Assembly: GCA_019117005.1 (NCBI GenBank) | Contig: DXAO01000019.1 | Coordinates: 1-57,280 of the forward strand | From: Candidatus Collinsella stercoripullorum | Lineage (GTDB): Bacteria > Actinomycetota > Coriobacteriia > Coriobacteriales > Coriobacteriaceae | Reading direction: 5' to 3' | DNA length: 57,280 nucleotides | Part shown: positions 10,982-20,650 of the stretch, in pieces | Numbering within the stretch: position 1 is the stretch's first letter | Layout: the number at the start of each line of letters is the position of its first letter | Translations under genes and position numbers: made by a program | The notes under the pieces: model-generated | Seen by the model: the letters and a program-made list of their open reading frames with translations, nothing else | Told to the model about the DNA's origin: nothing | Databases searched by the model: none

Positions 10982-11500
10982 CTATCCGGCTAGTACCTGA
11001 ACTTCCGATTTGGGAAAAACAGGAATCGCAGCTAGCTCAGGATCATTATGTCCGGTCTTTATTACGGCTCTTGCTGAAGCTATCTTCTTATCTGCACCAA
11101 GGACGTACTCTATCAAAATACCCCTTTGGCCATCGGTGGATTTTGCCTTATTCAGCGCGAAGCATTCTTCCTTATAGTTTGCGCTCTTGCCCCCTGCAGC
11201 GGAGTAAACGAATCGATAATTCGCCGATCTCAACTCAACACGCGGATATGCACCTCTGTTGCATTGATCAGTTTCCAAGCCAAATTCTCGCCAGCTTCGA
11301 CCCAAAAAACAAGGCGCAATACAACAACCCATAAGATCGGAGTACAAGCGGTTAAAGTGCTGCGCAGGCAATTTTGAACGCAAATTACCAGACAGCTCGA
11401 CATATAGCTCGTTCGCTTCTTCCAAGGCTTCTGAAATCGCATCTATTATTCCGTGCTGCGAAAGCGATGCGAGTAGATAATTTGCATCCCTCTTATTCAT
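10982..11500 (-). CDS. Hypothetical protein, last gene of the type III-like restriction operon
   Basis: 172 residues; family not recognised. It starts at ATG 11500, 7 nt after the res stop codon, so it is cotranscribed with the restriction operon. The N-terminal half is helical (LLASLSQHGIIDAISEALEEANELYVEL), the C-terminal half is mixed with YKEECFALNKAKSTDG and ILIEYVLG, which could be strands of a small alpha/beta domain. No membrane segment or signal peptide. Lower GC than the chromosome. Being the terminal gene of a restriction operon suggests an accessory or regulatory job, but nothing in the sequence states which. Confidence 0.6.
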   Translation of the reverse strand: MNKRDANYLLASLSQHGIIDAISEALEEANELYVELSGNLRSKLPAQHFNRLYSDLMGCCIAPCFLGRSWREFGLETDQCNRGAYPRVELRSANYRFVYSAAGGKSANYKEECFALNKAKSTDGQRGILIEYVLGADKKIASARAVIKTGHNDPELAAIPVFPKSEVQVLAG

Positions 11501-11507
11501 GATTCAT

Positions 11508-14500
11508 TCAACCCCTCACCAACTCCAGCAGCTTCTCATAGCTATCAACCGCATCATAGCGCACGTCGGTATCGCTCATCTCGTTGAAGAGTTTACGGGC
11601 GCAGGCAATCTTTGCCTGTTCTACACCCCTCAGCTGCATGGACTCCATAGAGCCCTTGGTCTCCGCAATAAAGAACACGTGCTTCACGGCATCGCGCTTG
11701 AATGCGATCGCCCAGTCGGGAGCATAGCCGCCCACGGGAGTCGGAATCTGGAACGAACGCGGCAACTTGGCGTAGACCACGACCTCGTCTGCAGCGTCCA
11801 ACTCCTCCGCAAAGCGCCGCTCCACCGAACGCTCAGCAGCGCCGTCTGGGAAAACATAATCCTGTACGTTTTTCCTCGAATGGTAAGCACGCGACATGTT
11901 CTCGGGCATCGACTCGGTGAAAATCGCGGCGTCATAGCGTTCCTCGAGCCGGTTATAGCTGATGTGCTCCACAATCATGGTAGCTTTCTCATCCACAATG
12001 GCATCTGCCACCTTGACGATGAACTCCTCCGGATTGTCTTGGAACATGCGGAACTTGTACGCGCTTATGCCGGCAAGGATCTCCGCCGCGCTGCGCCTCG
12101 TGATGCGTGCGCGACGTGCCACCTCACCTATAAGGTCATACTTCACATGCACAGCGCCGTTTGCCGTGAGCTCCTTCGTCTCCGTATGCTGCACGGCGAA
12201 ATGCGTGCCCGCCTCAAGCTCCTTCTCGCTTGCGGTCGCCTGTTGCTCGCCCGTCACCACGCGGTAGCTCACCTTTGACACTGTCAAGTTCCTATCGATG
12301 TTGGCAATGGCCTTGCGCCTCAACTCGCTATCATCGAAATGGACGGTATATGCCTGCTTGAAGTTGATGCGATTCCATAGTTCCTGGAATTCTCGTTTGT
12401 TGAAGTTATCGTTCAGCGGATTGGTAAGCACCTTCTGCTCAAGACCGTTGCCGATCATGTCATCCAAAGCAGACGGGTCATACACGCTCTGGACGAGTTT
12501 CTCGATCTCTGGCAAGAAGTCATACAGGTGCTCGCTCACATCGTCCGCAGAGATCGAACTTACTCCCTCATCGCGGAACTTCTGCGTCGGAGCCCCCGTC
12601 TTATCGACGAGGCGATTCGCCGCAAGCGCATACATAATCTCGTCCGCATCGGCATTACTCAACGTAAGCGTCGCGCCCGCGCCGTTTGAGACGGAAGCAC
12701 CTTGGAAGAGCCCGGCATCCACCCGCTTGGGGCGACGACGCAGCTCTGCCCGGATATCCTTCTGCAAGTCACCCACAAAGCTTGCATAGCTCTCAGAAGC
12801 AATAACGGTAAGCAGGTTCACACCCTGCACCATGCTTTCGCCAAGCGTCGCCGCATCCTGGCGGTTGCCGTCTCGGTCAACACACAGGCGCATGCCACGG
12901 CCAACTTCCTGGCGCTTGCTCGTCTCGGAGCCAGACTCTTTGAGCGTGCAGATCTGGAACACGTTGGGGTTATCCCAGCCCTCGCGCAGCGCCGAGTGAG
13001 AGAAGATGAAGCGCGTGGGCTCCTCAAAGGAAAGCAGGCGCTCCTTGTTCTTGAGAATAAGGTCGTAGGCGCTTTCGTCGTTCACGCCTTCTTCGAGGTC
13101 GCGGCGGGACAGCTTCGCCTCAGACCCCGAGTTAGAAATCTTATCGACCGCACGTCCTTTCTTATCGATAGAGAAATACCCCTTGTGCACCATGTGGGGA
13201 CGGAAGCGCGAGAGGTACTCGACGTACGAACCAGGGAGGTCGTCGCCAAAACGCGGGTTATGCAGGCGCTCACCCACCGCGGCGTCGTACTCTTCCTCAA
13301 AGATTCTGCCGTATTCGCCCAGGAGCTCCTCGCCGTCTGCGCCGTAGAGACGGTACTTGGCCACCTCATCGATAAAGAACAGCGAGAGACACTTGATGCC
13401 ACGCTCGTAGAGCCGTTCCTCCTTTTCCAGATGACTCTTGATGGTCTCGCGAATCTGCACGCGGCGAATATCCGCTCCCGTGGAGTCGCCAACCACCTCT
13501 CCGCAGCGGATCTCCTCGCCGTTGCGGAAACGCACGCAACCAAGTACGCCGGGCTGGTCGGGTACGATCTCGGAGATGACATAGTCGTTCTGGTACGCCT
13601 CGAGCTCGCCAGACTCCGTGTAGATGCTGTCATTCACATCAAAGAGCTTGGAAACGTGCTTCACCGACCCGCTTGCCAGCTGACGCGAGAACTCGATGCG
13701 CGCTTGCGGTGCCCGGTCGCGGCTTACGCGAATCTCCTGCAAGCACAGATAGCCGTCCGTGCCACGAAGCCCGCGTACCTCGAAGCCCTTCACCTCGATG
13801 CGCTTCACCAAGCGCATATTGTACGCATCGAGCGCGTCGAGAGCATAGACCTCGTTGTGGCGTTCCGCATGTGTCGCGGAATAGTTAAGCGAAAACAGCG
13901 GATGGAACTGCTGCATGGCTTTGCGCGTGGCGCCGCCTTTCTTTCCCATCTTCTGAGGTTCGTCCAGGATGAGGATGGGGTTCGTCGCAGCAAGCACGTC
14001 GATAGGGCGGCGACTGCCGAAATCATCGCGTTCGGAGAACATGATGCGCGCCGTCTTGTCACCACCGCGCCCCTCGCCCTTGCTCTTCGCCTCATCGAAC
14101 GCGTTAAACGCCTGCATATTGATGACCATGACAGAGATGTCGTTCCTGCTGGCGAAGCTGTCGAGCTCGTTCAGGCGGCTGCTGTTGTAGACGAACCACC
14201 AGATGCGCTTGCCATAGCGCTCCGCGAAATGCCGTTCGGTGATAGCGAGCGATTTCGCCACACCCTCGCGAATGGCAACGCTTGGTACCACGATGATGAA
14301 TTTCGACCAGCCGTACCGCTTGTTGAGCTCAAAGATTGTCTCGGTATAGACGTAGGTTTTGCCGGTACCCGTCTCCATCTCTACGTCGAGCTCACACGCG
14401 CCAAGCGTATGATGCAGCGCATCGGATCGCTCAATACCGTTGCGCCCCTGGACCTTGTTGATGTTCTCGAGCAGCTGCGCGCCGGTTAGCGCGATAGACG

Positions 14501-14693
14501 CGTTCTTGTAACCATCTGAGCTCTCATAACTCATAAGCAGCTGACCGCGCGCGTCGCGCGCATCGACGCCCATATCGCGCACGAACTGCTGACCCTCGAT
14601 GCGGGGTTGACCTTCGAACACATCTGCCACGGCGTAGGCCGCCTGCGTCTGGTACCTCTGAACGGTGAACTTGAATTCCATGATACTGCCCAT
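11508..14693 (-). CDS. Type III restriction enzyme, helicase-nuclease subunit Res
   Basis: 1,061 residues, normal for Res. SF2 helicase motor: Walker A region METGTGKTYVY near residue 105-115, motif II LILDEPQKMG near 244 (a DEPQ variant typical of type III Res), and motif VI QEVGRGMRLCVD near 597. The C-terminal endonuclease shows APDWAIAF (about 992) and FFIAETKG (about 1008), the D...E-x-K residues of a PD-(D/E)xK nuclease. With Mod it cuts DNA after ATP-driven communication between unmethylated sites. It follows mod with a 33-nt gap. The upstream ATG 14693 is given; an in-frame ATG at 14681 (MEFKFTVQRYQ) is equally possible as neither has a strong ribosome site. All key motifs are intact. 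Confidence 0.9.
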   Translation of the reverse strand: MGSIMEFKFTVQRYQTQAAYAVADVFEGQPRIEGQQFVRDMGVDARDARGQLLMSYESSDGYKNASIALTGAQLLENINKVQGRNGIERSDALHHTLGACELDVEMETGTGKTYVYTETIFELNKRYGWSKFIIVVPSVAIREGVAKSLAITERHFAERYGKRIWWFVYNSSRLNELDSFASRNDISVMVINMQAFNAFDEAKSKGEGRGGDKTARIMFSERDDFGSRRPIDVLAATNPILILDEPQKMGKKGGATRKAMQQFHPLFSLNYSATHAERHNEVYALDALDAYNMRLVKRIEVKGFEVRGLRGTDGYLCLQEIRVSRDRAPQARIEFSRQLASGSVKHVSKLFDVNDSIYTESGELEAYQNDYVISEIVPDQPGVLGCVRFRNGEEIRCGEVVGDSTGADIRRVQIRETIKSHLEKEERLYERGIKCLSLFFIDEVAKYRLYGADGEELLGEYGRIFEEEYDAAVGERLHNPRFGDDLPGSYVEYLSRFRPHMVHKGYFSIDKKGRAVDKISNSGSEAKLSRRDLEEGVNDESAYDLILKNKERLLSFEEPTRFIFSHSALREGWDNPNVFQICTLKESGSETSKRQEVGRGMRLCVDRDGNRQDAATLGESMVQGVNLLTVIASESYASFVGDLQKDIRAELRRRPKRVDAGLFQGASVSNGAGATLTLSNADADEIMYALAANRLVDKTGAPTQKFRDEGVSSISADDVSEHLYDFLPEIEKLVQSVYDPSALDDMIGNGLEQKVLTNPLNDNFNKREFQELWNRINFKQAYTVHFDDSELRRKAIANIDRNLTVSKVSYRVVTGEQQATASEKELEAGTHFAVQHTETKELTANGAVHVKYDLIGEVARRARITRRSAAEILAGISAYKFRMFQDNPEEFIVKVADAIVDEKATMIVEHISYNRLEERYDAAIFTESMPENMSRAYHSRKNVQDYVFPDGAAERSVERRFAEELDAADEVVVYAKLPRSFQIPTPVGGYAPDWAIAFKRDAVKHVFFIAETKGSMESMQLRGVEQAKIACARKLFNEMSDTDVRYDAVDSYEKLLELVRG

Positions 14694-14726
14694 CTAGATT
14701 CAAACACGCAATACGGCTCAGACCTC

Positions 14727-16679
14727 TTACACCACTCTGGTAATGGTGGCGGGGCTGTAAGTCTTAAAGAGCTCACCGAAGTTCGAGACGGCATCGTCGC
14801 CCGAGAAAGAGGCGTCGCGCATCACGGCGTAATCGGGCTCCATCTTGGCCATGGCGACGATGGTCTCGGTCGAGACATTTCTATCGAAACAGGCCGCGAG
14901 GCGTCCGCTATCGACCGAGAAGACCGTAGAGCCGTTGATGCTCTTCGTTTCAATCTTGGCCGAGAGCGGAATCTGGAACTGCGGCAACACCTGAAAGAGC
15001 AAGTCATCCGAGGTGCGACCGGGCTTAAGGTTGTCGGCAAAGTCGAATAGTGTGCCCTGCGTGATGAGCTGGGGCACCTCTGATACGTCCTCAAAGTTGG
15101 AAGAGTCAATCTTGAGCACGCGGAATCCGATGTCTGGAACCTTCTTGGATTCCTCGCCAAGCTTAAGCTGACGATTGGACTCCTCGACCTCCTCCGCGAT
15201 CTTCTTGCCCGCGCGACGGATGCGTTCCTTGCCAATCTCGCAGATGTTCTTGTAACCCGCCTTAGCAGCCTCCGACTTCTCATCGCAGACCTCTGGCAGC
15301 TGCACCATGATGAACTTGCGGTTACCTCCGTCCTCGGCGTTGAGCTGCATGACGGCATCCGCGCACGCCGCGCTCCCAGAGAAAAAGTCTAGAATGATGT
15401 CGTTAGACTTTTTCGGCAAAGCAAGTTTCATTGCATTAGTAATTAAATCGACTGGCTTCGGGGTATCAAACACCTGAACACCATCAAACAATCTCATCAA
15501 CTGTTTTGATGCCGTGCTATTCACAGTTATCCTCTGGGCATCCCACCAGGTATTATCGACTTCACCGAAGGCACTCTTTTCTTCATAGAACACCTTTAGC
15601 TGAGGCCTACCACGGCCATCTTTTCCAAAAACGATACGTCCGTCTTCCAGCAGTTTTGAATACTGGTCAGGCATAGTTCGCCAGTGTCTGCCGCGCGGCG
15701 GCAGATGCTGTTCGCCAGTGTCTGGATTAATTATCGGGTAGGTCAAATTGGGTCGCACATTTGGCGCGTCAAACGGATCGGCCTTCCAAGGTCCCCTTGG
15801 ATCATTATCTGGGTTAGAGTATCGCGAGGGATCCGACGGTTTTGGGTAGCAAGCAAAGCTATCTGATTTAGCCCAAGCAACGGCATTTGACTCTTTAAGT
15901 CGCCGATTCTCTTGCCGGCGATTCTTCGCAAACACAACTAGGTACTCATGACTGGAGCTAATATCTGTGTCGTTTTGTACCGATGCCCGCGATTGACGAG
16001 GAATCGTCGCCACCTGATTCCCTTTTCCAAATACGTCTTCGCACATCCTCAGCAAAGACGACAGTTCATTGTCATCAATGCTGATAAATAGTGCTCCCCT
16101 GCTGCTCAGCAAATCCCTCGCGAGCAGCAGTCGCGGATACATCATCGAGCACCAGTCGGAGTGGAATCGGCCGTTGGACTCGGGGTTGGCGACGAGGCGC
16201 CCGCCCTCCTCGTCGTAGTCACCGCTCTCCGCGTCGTAGTCGACCTTCGACCGCGCGAAGTCGTCGTCGTAGATGAAGTCATGGCCCGTGTTGTAGGGCG
16301 GGTCGATGTAGATCATCTTGACCTTGCCGGCGTAGGTGTTGCGCAGGAGCTTGAGCGCGTCGAGGTTGTCGCCCTCGATGTAGAGGTTGCCGGTCGTGTC
16401 CCAGTCCACGCTCTCCTCGGGGCACGGGCGCAGGCACTTGTCTATCTGGCGATACGCCTCCTGCTTGGCCTCTCGCTTGCCCGGCCAGGTGAACTGGTAG
16501 CGCTCCCTCTGGCCCTCGGCGACGTCGCCCACGCGCTCCTTGAAGGCGTCGACGTCGATGGTGTGGCGGAGGGTGCCGTCGGGCTCGCGGACCTCGGTCA
16601 CGACCTCGGGGAAGAGCTCGGCGAGCTTCTTGACGTTCTCGTCAAGGATGTTCTCGGTGGTGTGAGACAGTTTCTCCAT
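14727..16679 (-). CDS. Type III restriction-modification methyltransferase Mod (beta-class N6-adenine)
   Basis: 650 residues. Site-specific DNA N6-adenine methyltransferase that protects host DNA and gives the complex its sequence specificity. Order of motifs is beta-class: catalytic YIDPPYNTG near residue 123-131 first, target-recognition region about 190-430, then the AdoMet-binding motif ILDFFSGSAACADAV near 430. N-terminal YIEGDNLDALKLL is typical for Mod. The ATG at 16679 overlaps the preceding DUF4391 stop by one base (TGATG), so the two are translationally coupled. The central region is clearly poorer in GC (43% in 15481-15540) than the N-terminal part (68% in 16201-16260), indicating replacement of the specificity region. 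All motifs present; probably active. Confidence 0.92.
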   Translation of the reverse strand: MEKLSHTTENILDENVKKLAELFPEVVTEVREPDGTLRHTIDVDAFKERVGDVAEGQRERYQFTWPGKREAKQEAYRQIDKCLRPCPEESVDWDTTGNLYIEGDNLDALKLLRNTYAGKVKMIYIDPPYNTGHDFIYDDDFARSKVDYDAESGDYDEEGGRLVANPESNGRFHSDWCSMMYPRLLLARDLLSSRGALFISIDDNELSSLLRMCEDVFGKGNQVATIPRQSRASVQNDTDISSSHEYLVVFAKNRRQENRRLKESNAVAWAKSDSFACYPKPSDPSRYSNPDNDPRGPWKADPFDAPNVRPNLTYPIINPDTGEQHLPPRGRHWRTMPDQYSKLLEDGRIVFGKDGRGRPQLKVFYEEKSAFGEVDNTWWDAQRITVNSTASKQLMRLFDGVQVFDTPKPVDLITNAMKLALPKKSNDIILDFFSGSAACADAVMQLNAEDGGNRKFIMVQLPEVCDEKSEAAKAGYKNICEIGKERIRRAGKKIAEEVEESNRQLKLGEESKKVPDIGFRVLKIDSSNFEDVSEVPQLITQGTLFDFADNLKPGRTSDDLLFQVLPQFQIPLSAKIETKSINGSTVFSVDSGRLAACFDRNVSTETIVAMAKMEPDYAVMRDASFSGDDAVSNFGELFKTYSPATITRVV

Positions 16680-17293
16680 CAGGACTCCCCCTCCAGGCGG
16701 GAAAGCTCCGCCTCGATCGCGCGCTTGCGGTCGAAGAGGGCGTTCCTCTTTCGAATTTGCTTTTCTGACTGGCGTTTCTTCTCAACTTGTGTGAGCTCGA
16801 GGCGCAACGCCTCAGCCCGTCTCTTGCGCTCAAGTCGCCCGCTCAGGTCAACTGTGCCGGGGTTGCCAAAAACGACCTGGGATGTCAGCGAATCCCAGAT
16901 CTCCCCCAACGTGGAGCCCTCTAGCTCGAGCTTGGTACCGTCGGTCGACATCCATTCCGTCTCGTATAGACGGTCTCGCCTCACGAGCAGCTTGCACGAC
17001 TCCTCGGACAGACAAACAAAGAGCAGCTTGTTGGCAATCGAGCGAGCAATGAGCTCAATCGCCTCGCGGGGAACGTCAGACCCCTTGAGGTAGAGCGCAA
17101 GGATATCTATCTCCGCCACGTCCTTGTCGCTAGGAATGTGGATGCTGGCTTCTTTGATAGAGGCGACCATCTCGATGCGCTCGATCTGTTGGACGAACTG
17201 CTCCTTGATGGCGGTCGTTGTCTTGAGGTGCTCGTAGAACGCCTTCTTGGGCATCACGCGGTTGACAAGCACTGTGCTCGGCAGGTTAAGCAC
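16679..17293 (-). CDS. DUF4391 domain protein, restriction operon component
   Basis: 204 residues. Matches the DUF4391 pattern: start LNLPSTVLVNRVMPKKAFYEH, then IERIEMVASIKEASIHIP and VAEIDILALYLKG, and a C-terminal charged coiled coil with LERKRRAEALRLELTQVEKK. The family is known mainly from association with helicases and type III-like methyltransferases; its activity is not established as far as I know. The GTG start at 17293 lies within the last codons of the helicase gene (8-nt overlap) and its stop overlaps the mod start, so all three proteins are made from one coupled message, probably in fixed ratio as parts of one complex. Confidence 0.8.
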   Translation of the reverse strand: MLNLPSTVLVNRVMPKKAFYEHLKTTTAIKEQFVQQIERIEMVASIKEASIHIPSDKDVAEIDILALYLKGSDVPREAIELIARSIANKLLFVCLSEESCKLLVRRDRLYETEWMSTDGTKLELEGSTLGEIWDSLTSQVVFGNPGTVDLSGRLERKRRAEALRLELTQVEKKRQSEKQIRKRNALFDRKRAIEAELSRLEGES

Positions 17294-20200
17294 GAGGCCT
17301 CACCACCAAGAAGCAGACGAGCTCGAAGTCATCGAGCCCCGCCACGTCGTTCTCAAGGAAGCTCGTAGTACCCCCGGAGAAGAAGCTGTCGAGGTCGGCC
17401 TCGGCCTTCTCCTCCACGATCGACTCGATGGCACTGCGAAGCAGGCTCGAGGCGGCGCGCATGTCTCGCCCGTTCTTTGTTGCCTTGTTGTAGGCACGGC
17501 AGAGCGCAGCGTCAGGCTCGGACCTGCCTTTGCACAGGCGCCTCATGGCGTCGAGGGACTCTTTGGGATCGAGGTAGCCGTGCACGACCTCGCCCTCGTC
17601 ACTCACGTACACCAAGTAGAACGGGTGAATCTGATTACGCGTCTTGGCATCAAGCTCCTGGTTCACGTTGCGAAGTACGAAGATGATGCCCGGCGTGTCG
17701 CCCTCTACCACGGCATCGATGCCCGTGGGAACGCTGTCGATGTCCGGGTTCTCCTGGTAGTAGGAGACGAGGTCCATCCGAAAGTCGTTGAGGCCGAGGT
17801 CGGTGATGGAGACGCCGCCCGAGACGTCCTCAAGGTCCACGACCTCGCGCTTCATCTGCTCGAGCTGCCGGCGACGATACTCTAGGTCACCTTTTTCGTC
17901 CTCGTTGATATAGTCATCATCGCCTGTCGACGCCAAGACGAGGGCGCGATTCTTATTCTCGATGCGCGTCTTGAGGTTTAGATAGTTATCCAAATCCTCA
18001 TCCGGCCAGAAGTTGACGAGCTGAATGACGTCGTTCTTGGAACCGATGCGGTCAACGCGACCGAAGCGCTGGACGATGCGCACCGGGTTCCAATGGATGT
18101 CGTAGTTCACGAGGTAGTCGCAGTCCTGGAGGTTCTGGCCCTCGGAGATGCAGTCCGTGGCGATGAGGATGTCGATGTCCTTGCCGCGAAGACGCGGGTA
18201 GACCTTGTCGCGGTCCTTGGAGACGGGCGAGAAGCAGGTGAGGATCTCGGAAAGGTCACCGCGAACCCCGTCAACGTTGGTCTTGCCGCCACCCGATCCC
18301 GTGACCTCTGCGACTCCCAGTCCCAGCTCGCGAGATGCGAACTCGGAGACGTTCTCATAGAGGTAGTTCGCGGTGTCAGCGAAGGCGGTGAAGACGATGA
18401 CCTTCTTGTTGCCCGGGTTGATGGGGTTCTCGACCTTCTCGGCAATGAGCCGTTCGAGACGCAGGAGTTTGTCATCGTGCTCGGCATCGATGCCGCGAAT
18501 CATCTCGAGCAGGCCCTCAATCGTCTGAGCGTCATCCCGGACGTCCTTCTCCCAGCTTTTCCAATCGAGGTCGCGAAGATCGAACTGCGTTTTGCCGCCC
18601 ACGGAGAAGTCCATGAAGTCGGCATCCTCGTAGTCGAGGTCAAAACCGTCGCCAAAAGAAGATGCGTCCACCTTCGCCGTAGCCATACCCTCGGCCTTGA
18701 ACACCTCAATGGTGTTGAGGCACTGGTTCATGACCGAAAAGACGCGCTCGAGCGTGAGACTGAACGACGAGATAGAGCTCTCGAGGCGCTTGAGCAGGTT
18801 GGCTGCCATGAGCTTGCGGACACCCGTCTCGCGACCGCTCGTGGTGAGGTTGCCGTTCTTGTCCTCATACTTGCCTCGCGCCGACGGCTGCAGATAATGT
18901 GAGGGGATGTAAACCGCAAGCTTGAGCAGGTCAAGCGAGTTGGCAATCTCACTGTATGTGGTGCTGTTGGGCAGCGTTGACAGCTTGGGATAGATCGAAA
19001 CAGGGTCATTGCGACGCGGGAACGGACCAATAGCGCTCACGTCGTAGTAGCGTTGAATGTGCTTGCGCGAGCGAGCAACCGTCACCTGGTCGAGGACCTT
19101 GAAGAAGTCAAAGTCGAGCGAGTCGGTGAGTGCCTCGGTGCTGCGCTCCTCGGCGGGAAGCTTGGACCAGACCGTGAAGGCGCCCTGAGCGCTCTTGAAC
19201 ACGTCCTCAATGTTGGAAGAGAGCCCCAGCTTCTCCGACCACCCAGCCGGATCTCCTTGATAGGCAAGCCTCAGCTGGTTGCGAAGATCACGGAAGCGGT
19301 TGTTGACGGGGGTCGCGGAGAGCATGAGAACCTTGGTGGGGACCCCACCGCGAATGACATGGTTGATCAGACGCTGATAGCGGTTCTCGGTACCACCCGT
19401 CCCGTCATCCTTTGCCGCGGTTGCTGTGTCTTCGCCGTTACGGAAGTTGTGAGACTCATCGATGACGACAAGGTCATACCCGCCCCAGTTGATCGTCTCC
19501 AAGTCCATGCCCGTGACGGTCTTGCCCCGCTTGCGCGAGAGGTCGGTGTGATAGAGCACGTCGTAGCGGAGACGATCGCTGGCTATGGGATTGTTGATCT
19601 GGTTGTTGCGGTACATCGTCCAGTTGTCCGAAAGTTTCTTGGGACAAAGGACGAGCACATTGCGGTTCAGCGACTCATAGTACTTGATGACAGCGAGCGC
19701 CGTGAACGTCTTGCCAAGGCCTACGCTGTCGGCGAGGATGCAGCCATCGTAGGTCTGGAGCTTGTTGATGATGGCAAGAACCGCGTCCCTCTGAAAGTCA
19801 TAGAGGAGGTTCCAGATGGCGCTTTCACGGAATCCCGCTCCCTCCTTGGGAAGGTTGTCCGCAGAGACGTCATCGAGAAACTCGTGGAAGATGCGGTAGA
19901 GCGCGGCATAGTAGATGAGCTCGGGTGCGTTCTCCCGATACATTGCCTGGATGTTGTCGATGACCGTAGCGGTAACGTCCTCAAGTGCGTCGCTCTCCCA
20001 TGCCTGGCCGAACATGGCGAGGTACTGGCTCGATTGGTCGGTATTCTGCCGCCACACTCCCGTCATAACCGGGTAGTCGCCTACGCCGAGCGCCCCCACC
20101 GAGAAACTCTGGACACCTAAATATGCGGCGACATCTTCGCCTTCAACTGCAAGACCGTACATCACCGGGGCAGTTCCCGACTTTGAGGATTTGAAGCGGG

Positions 20201-20540
20201 CCTTCGACTTAATCCAGCTTGCACATTCAGAAGCGACAGCCTTTTGCGTGAGCTCGTTACGGAGCTTGATTTCGAACTCAGTGCCGTAGAGTCCTTGCTC
20301 GCGTGAGAGACGCGGAATGTAGAACTCGCGCTGCTCCTTCTTGGCGCGCTCCTTGGCAAAGGTCGGCTCGGTGTAAATGAATCGAAATTCATCCACCGAT
20401 TCGAGTTGTTCTCGAAGTTCGTTGAAGGCATACATCGAGAACACCGACGCCGCGACGGAGACGGTATCCCCCTCTTTGATTACCCTGACGAGGTCGTCCT
20501 TGAGAATACTGGTTCTATTGTCGAAGAAGGCGGCGTCCAT
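17286..20540 (-). CDS. SNF2-family helicase, first gene of the restriction operon
   Basis: 1,084 residues. SF2 (SNF2-like, DEAD/DEAH) ATPase: Walker A LADSVGLGKTFTA near 265-277, motif II VIDESHNFRNG near 360, motif III VLMLSATPVNN near 410, motif V LIATDCISEGQNLQ near 798, motif VI VQRFGRVDRIGS near 826. The N-terminal 200 residues resemble the phospholipase D-like module often fused to such helicases, but I do not see a full HxK pair, so it may be inactive. It precedes DUF4391 with an 8-nt overlap. The combination helicase, DUF4391, Mod, Res is larger than a classical two-gene type III system and suggests a DNA-translocating complex. ATG 20540 is preceded by only a weak GGCGGGTG. Confidence 0.88.
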   Translation of the reverse strand: MDAAFFDNRTSILKDDLVRVIKEGDTVSVAASVFSMYAFNELREQLESVDEFRFIYTEPTFAKERAKKEQREFYIPRLSREQGLYGTEFEIKLRNELTQKAVASECASWIKSKARFKSSKSGTAPVMYGLAVEGEDVAAYLGVQSFSVGALGVGDYPVMTGVWRQNTDQSSQYLAMFGQAWESDALEDVTATVIDNIQAMYRENAPELIYYAALYRIFHEFLDDVSADNLPKEGAGFRESAIWNLLYDFQRDAVLAIINKLQTYDGCILADSVGLGKTFTALAVIKYYESLNRNVLVLCPKKLSDNWTMYRNNQINNPIASDRLRYDVLYHTDLSRKRGKTVTGMDLETINWGGYDLVVIDESHNFRNGEDTATAAKDDGTGGTENRYQRLINHVIRGGVPTKVLMLSATPVNNRFRDLRNQLRLAYQGDPAGWSEKLGLSSNIEDVFKSAQGAFTVWSKLPAEERSTEALTDSLDFDFFKVLDQVTVARSRKHIQRYYDVSAIGPFPRRNDPVSIYPKLSTLPNSTTYSEIANSLDLLKLAVYIPSHYLQPSARGKYEDKNGNLTTSGRETGVRKLMAANLLKRLESSISSFSLTLERVFSVMNQCLNTIEVFKAEGMATAKVDASSFGDGFDLDYEDADFMDFSVGGKTQFDLRDLDWKSWEKDVRDDAQTIEGLLEMIRGIDAEHDDKLLRLERLIAEKVENPINPGNKKVIVFTAFADTANYLYENVSEFASRELGLGVAEVTGSGGGKTNVDGVRGDLSEILTCFSPVSKDRDKVYPRLRGKDIDILIATDCISEGQNLQDCDYLVNYDIHWNPVRIVQRFGRVDRIGSKNDVIQLVNFWPDEDLDNYLNLKTRIENKNRALVLASTGDDDYINEDEKGDLEYRRRQLEQMKREVVDLEDVSGGVSITDLGLNDFRMDLVSYYQENPDIDSVPTGIDAVVEGDTPGIIFVLRNVNQELDAKTRNQIHPFYLVYVSDEGEVVHGYLDPKESLDAMRRLCKGRSEPDAALCRAYNKATKNGRDMRAASSLLRSAIESIVEEKAEADLDSFFSGGTTSFLENDVAGLDDFELVCFLVVRPRA

Positions 20541-20614
20541 TTACGACACCCGCCTGATGAAACGATCTGCTACTTGGCTAACGCCAATCGAGAGCGGGCG
20601 CTCAGCATGAGACG

Positions 20615-20624
20615 CCCCCCCCCC
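20615..20624 (-). repeat. Homopolymer tract of ten C (ten G in the helicase leader)
   Basis: The run lies in the presumed 5' leader of the restriction operon, about 75 nt before the helicase start. Length changes here could alter expression without changing the protein. Confidence 0.55.
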
Positions 20625-20634
20625 GAAGCATTTT

Positions 20635-20650
20635 CATGATTCCAGTCATG
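20635..20650. promoter_or_regulatory. Inverted repeat CATGA-N6-TCATG, candidate operator
   Basis: CATGATTCCAGTCATG between the TATACT box and the helicase start. Position downstream of the promoter would suit repression of the restriction operon. No matching regulator is adjacent. Confidence 0.4.
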
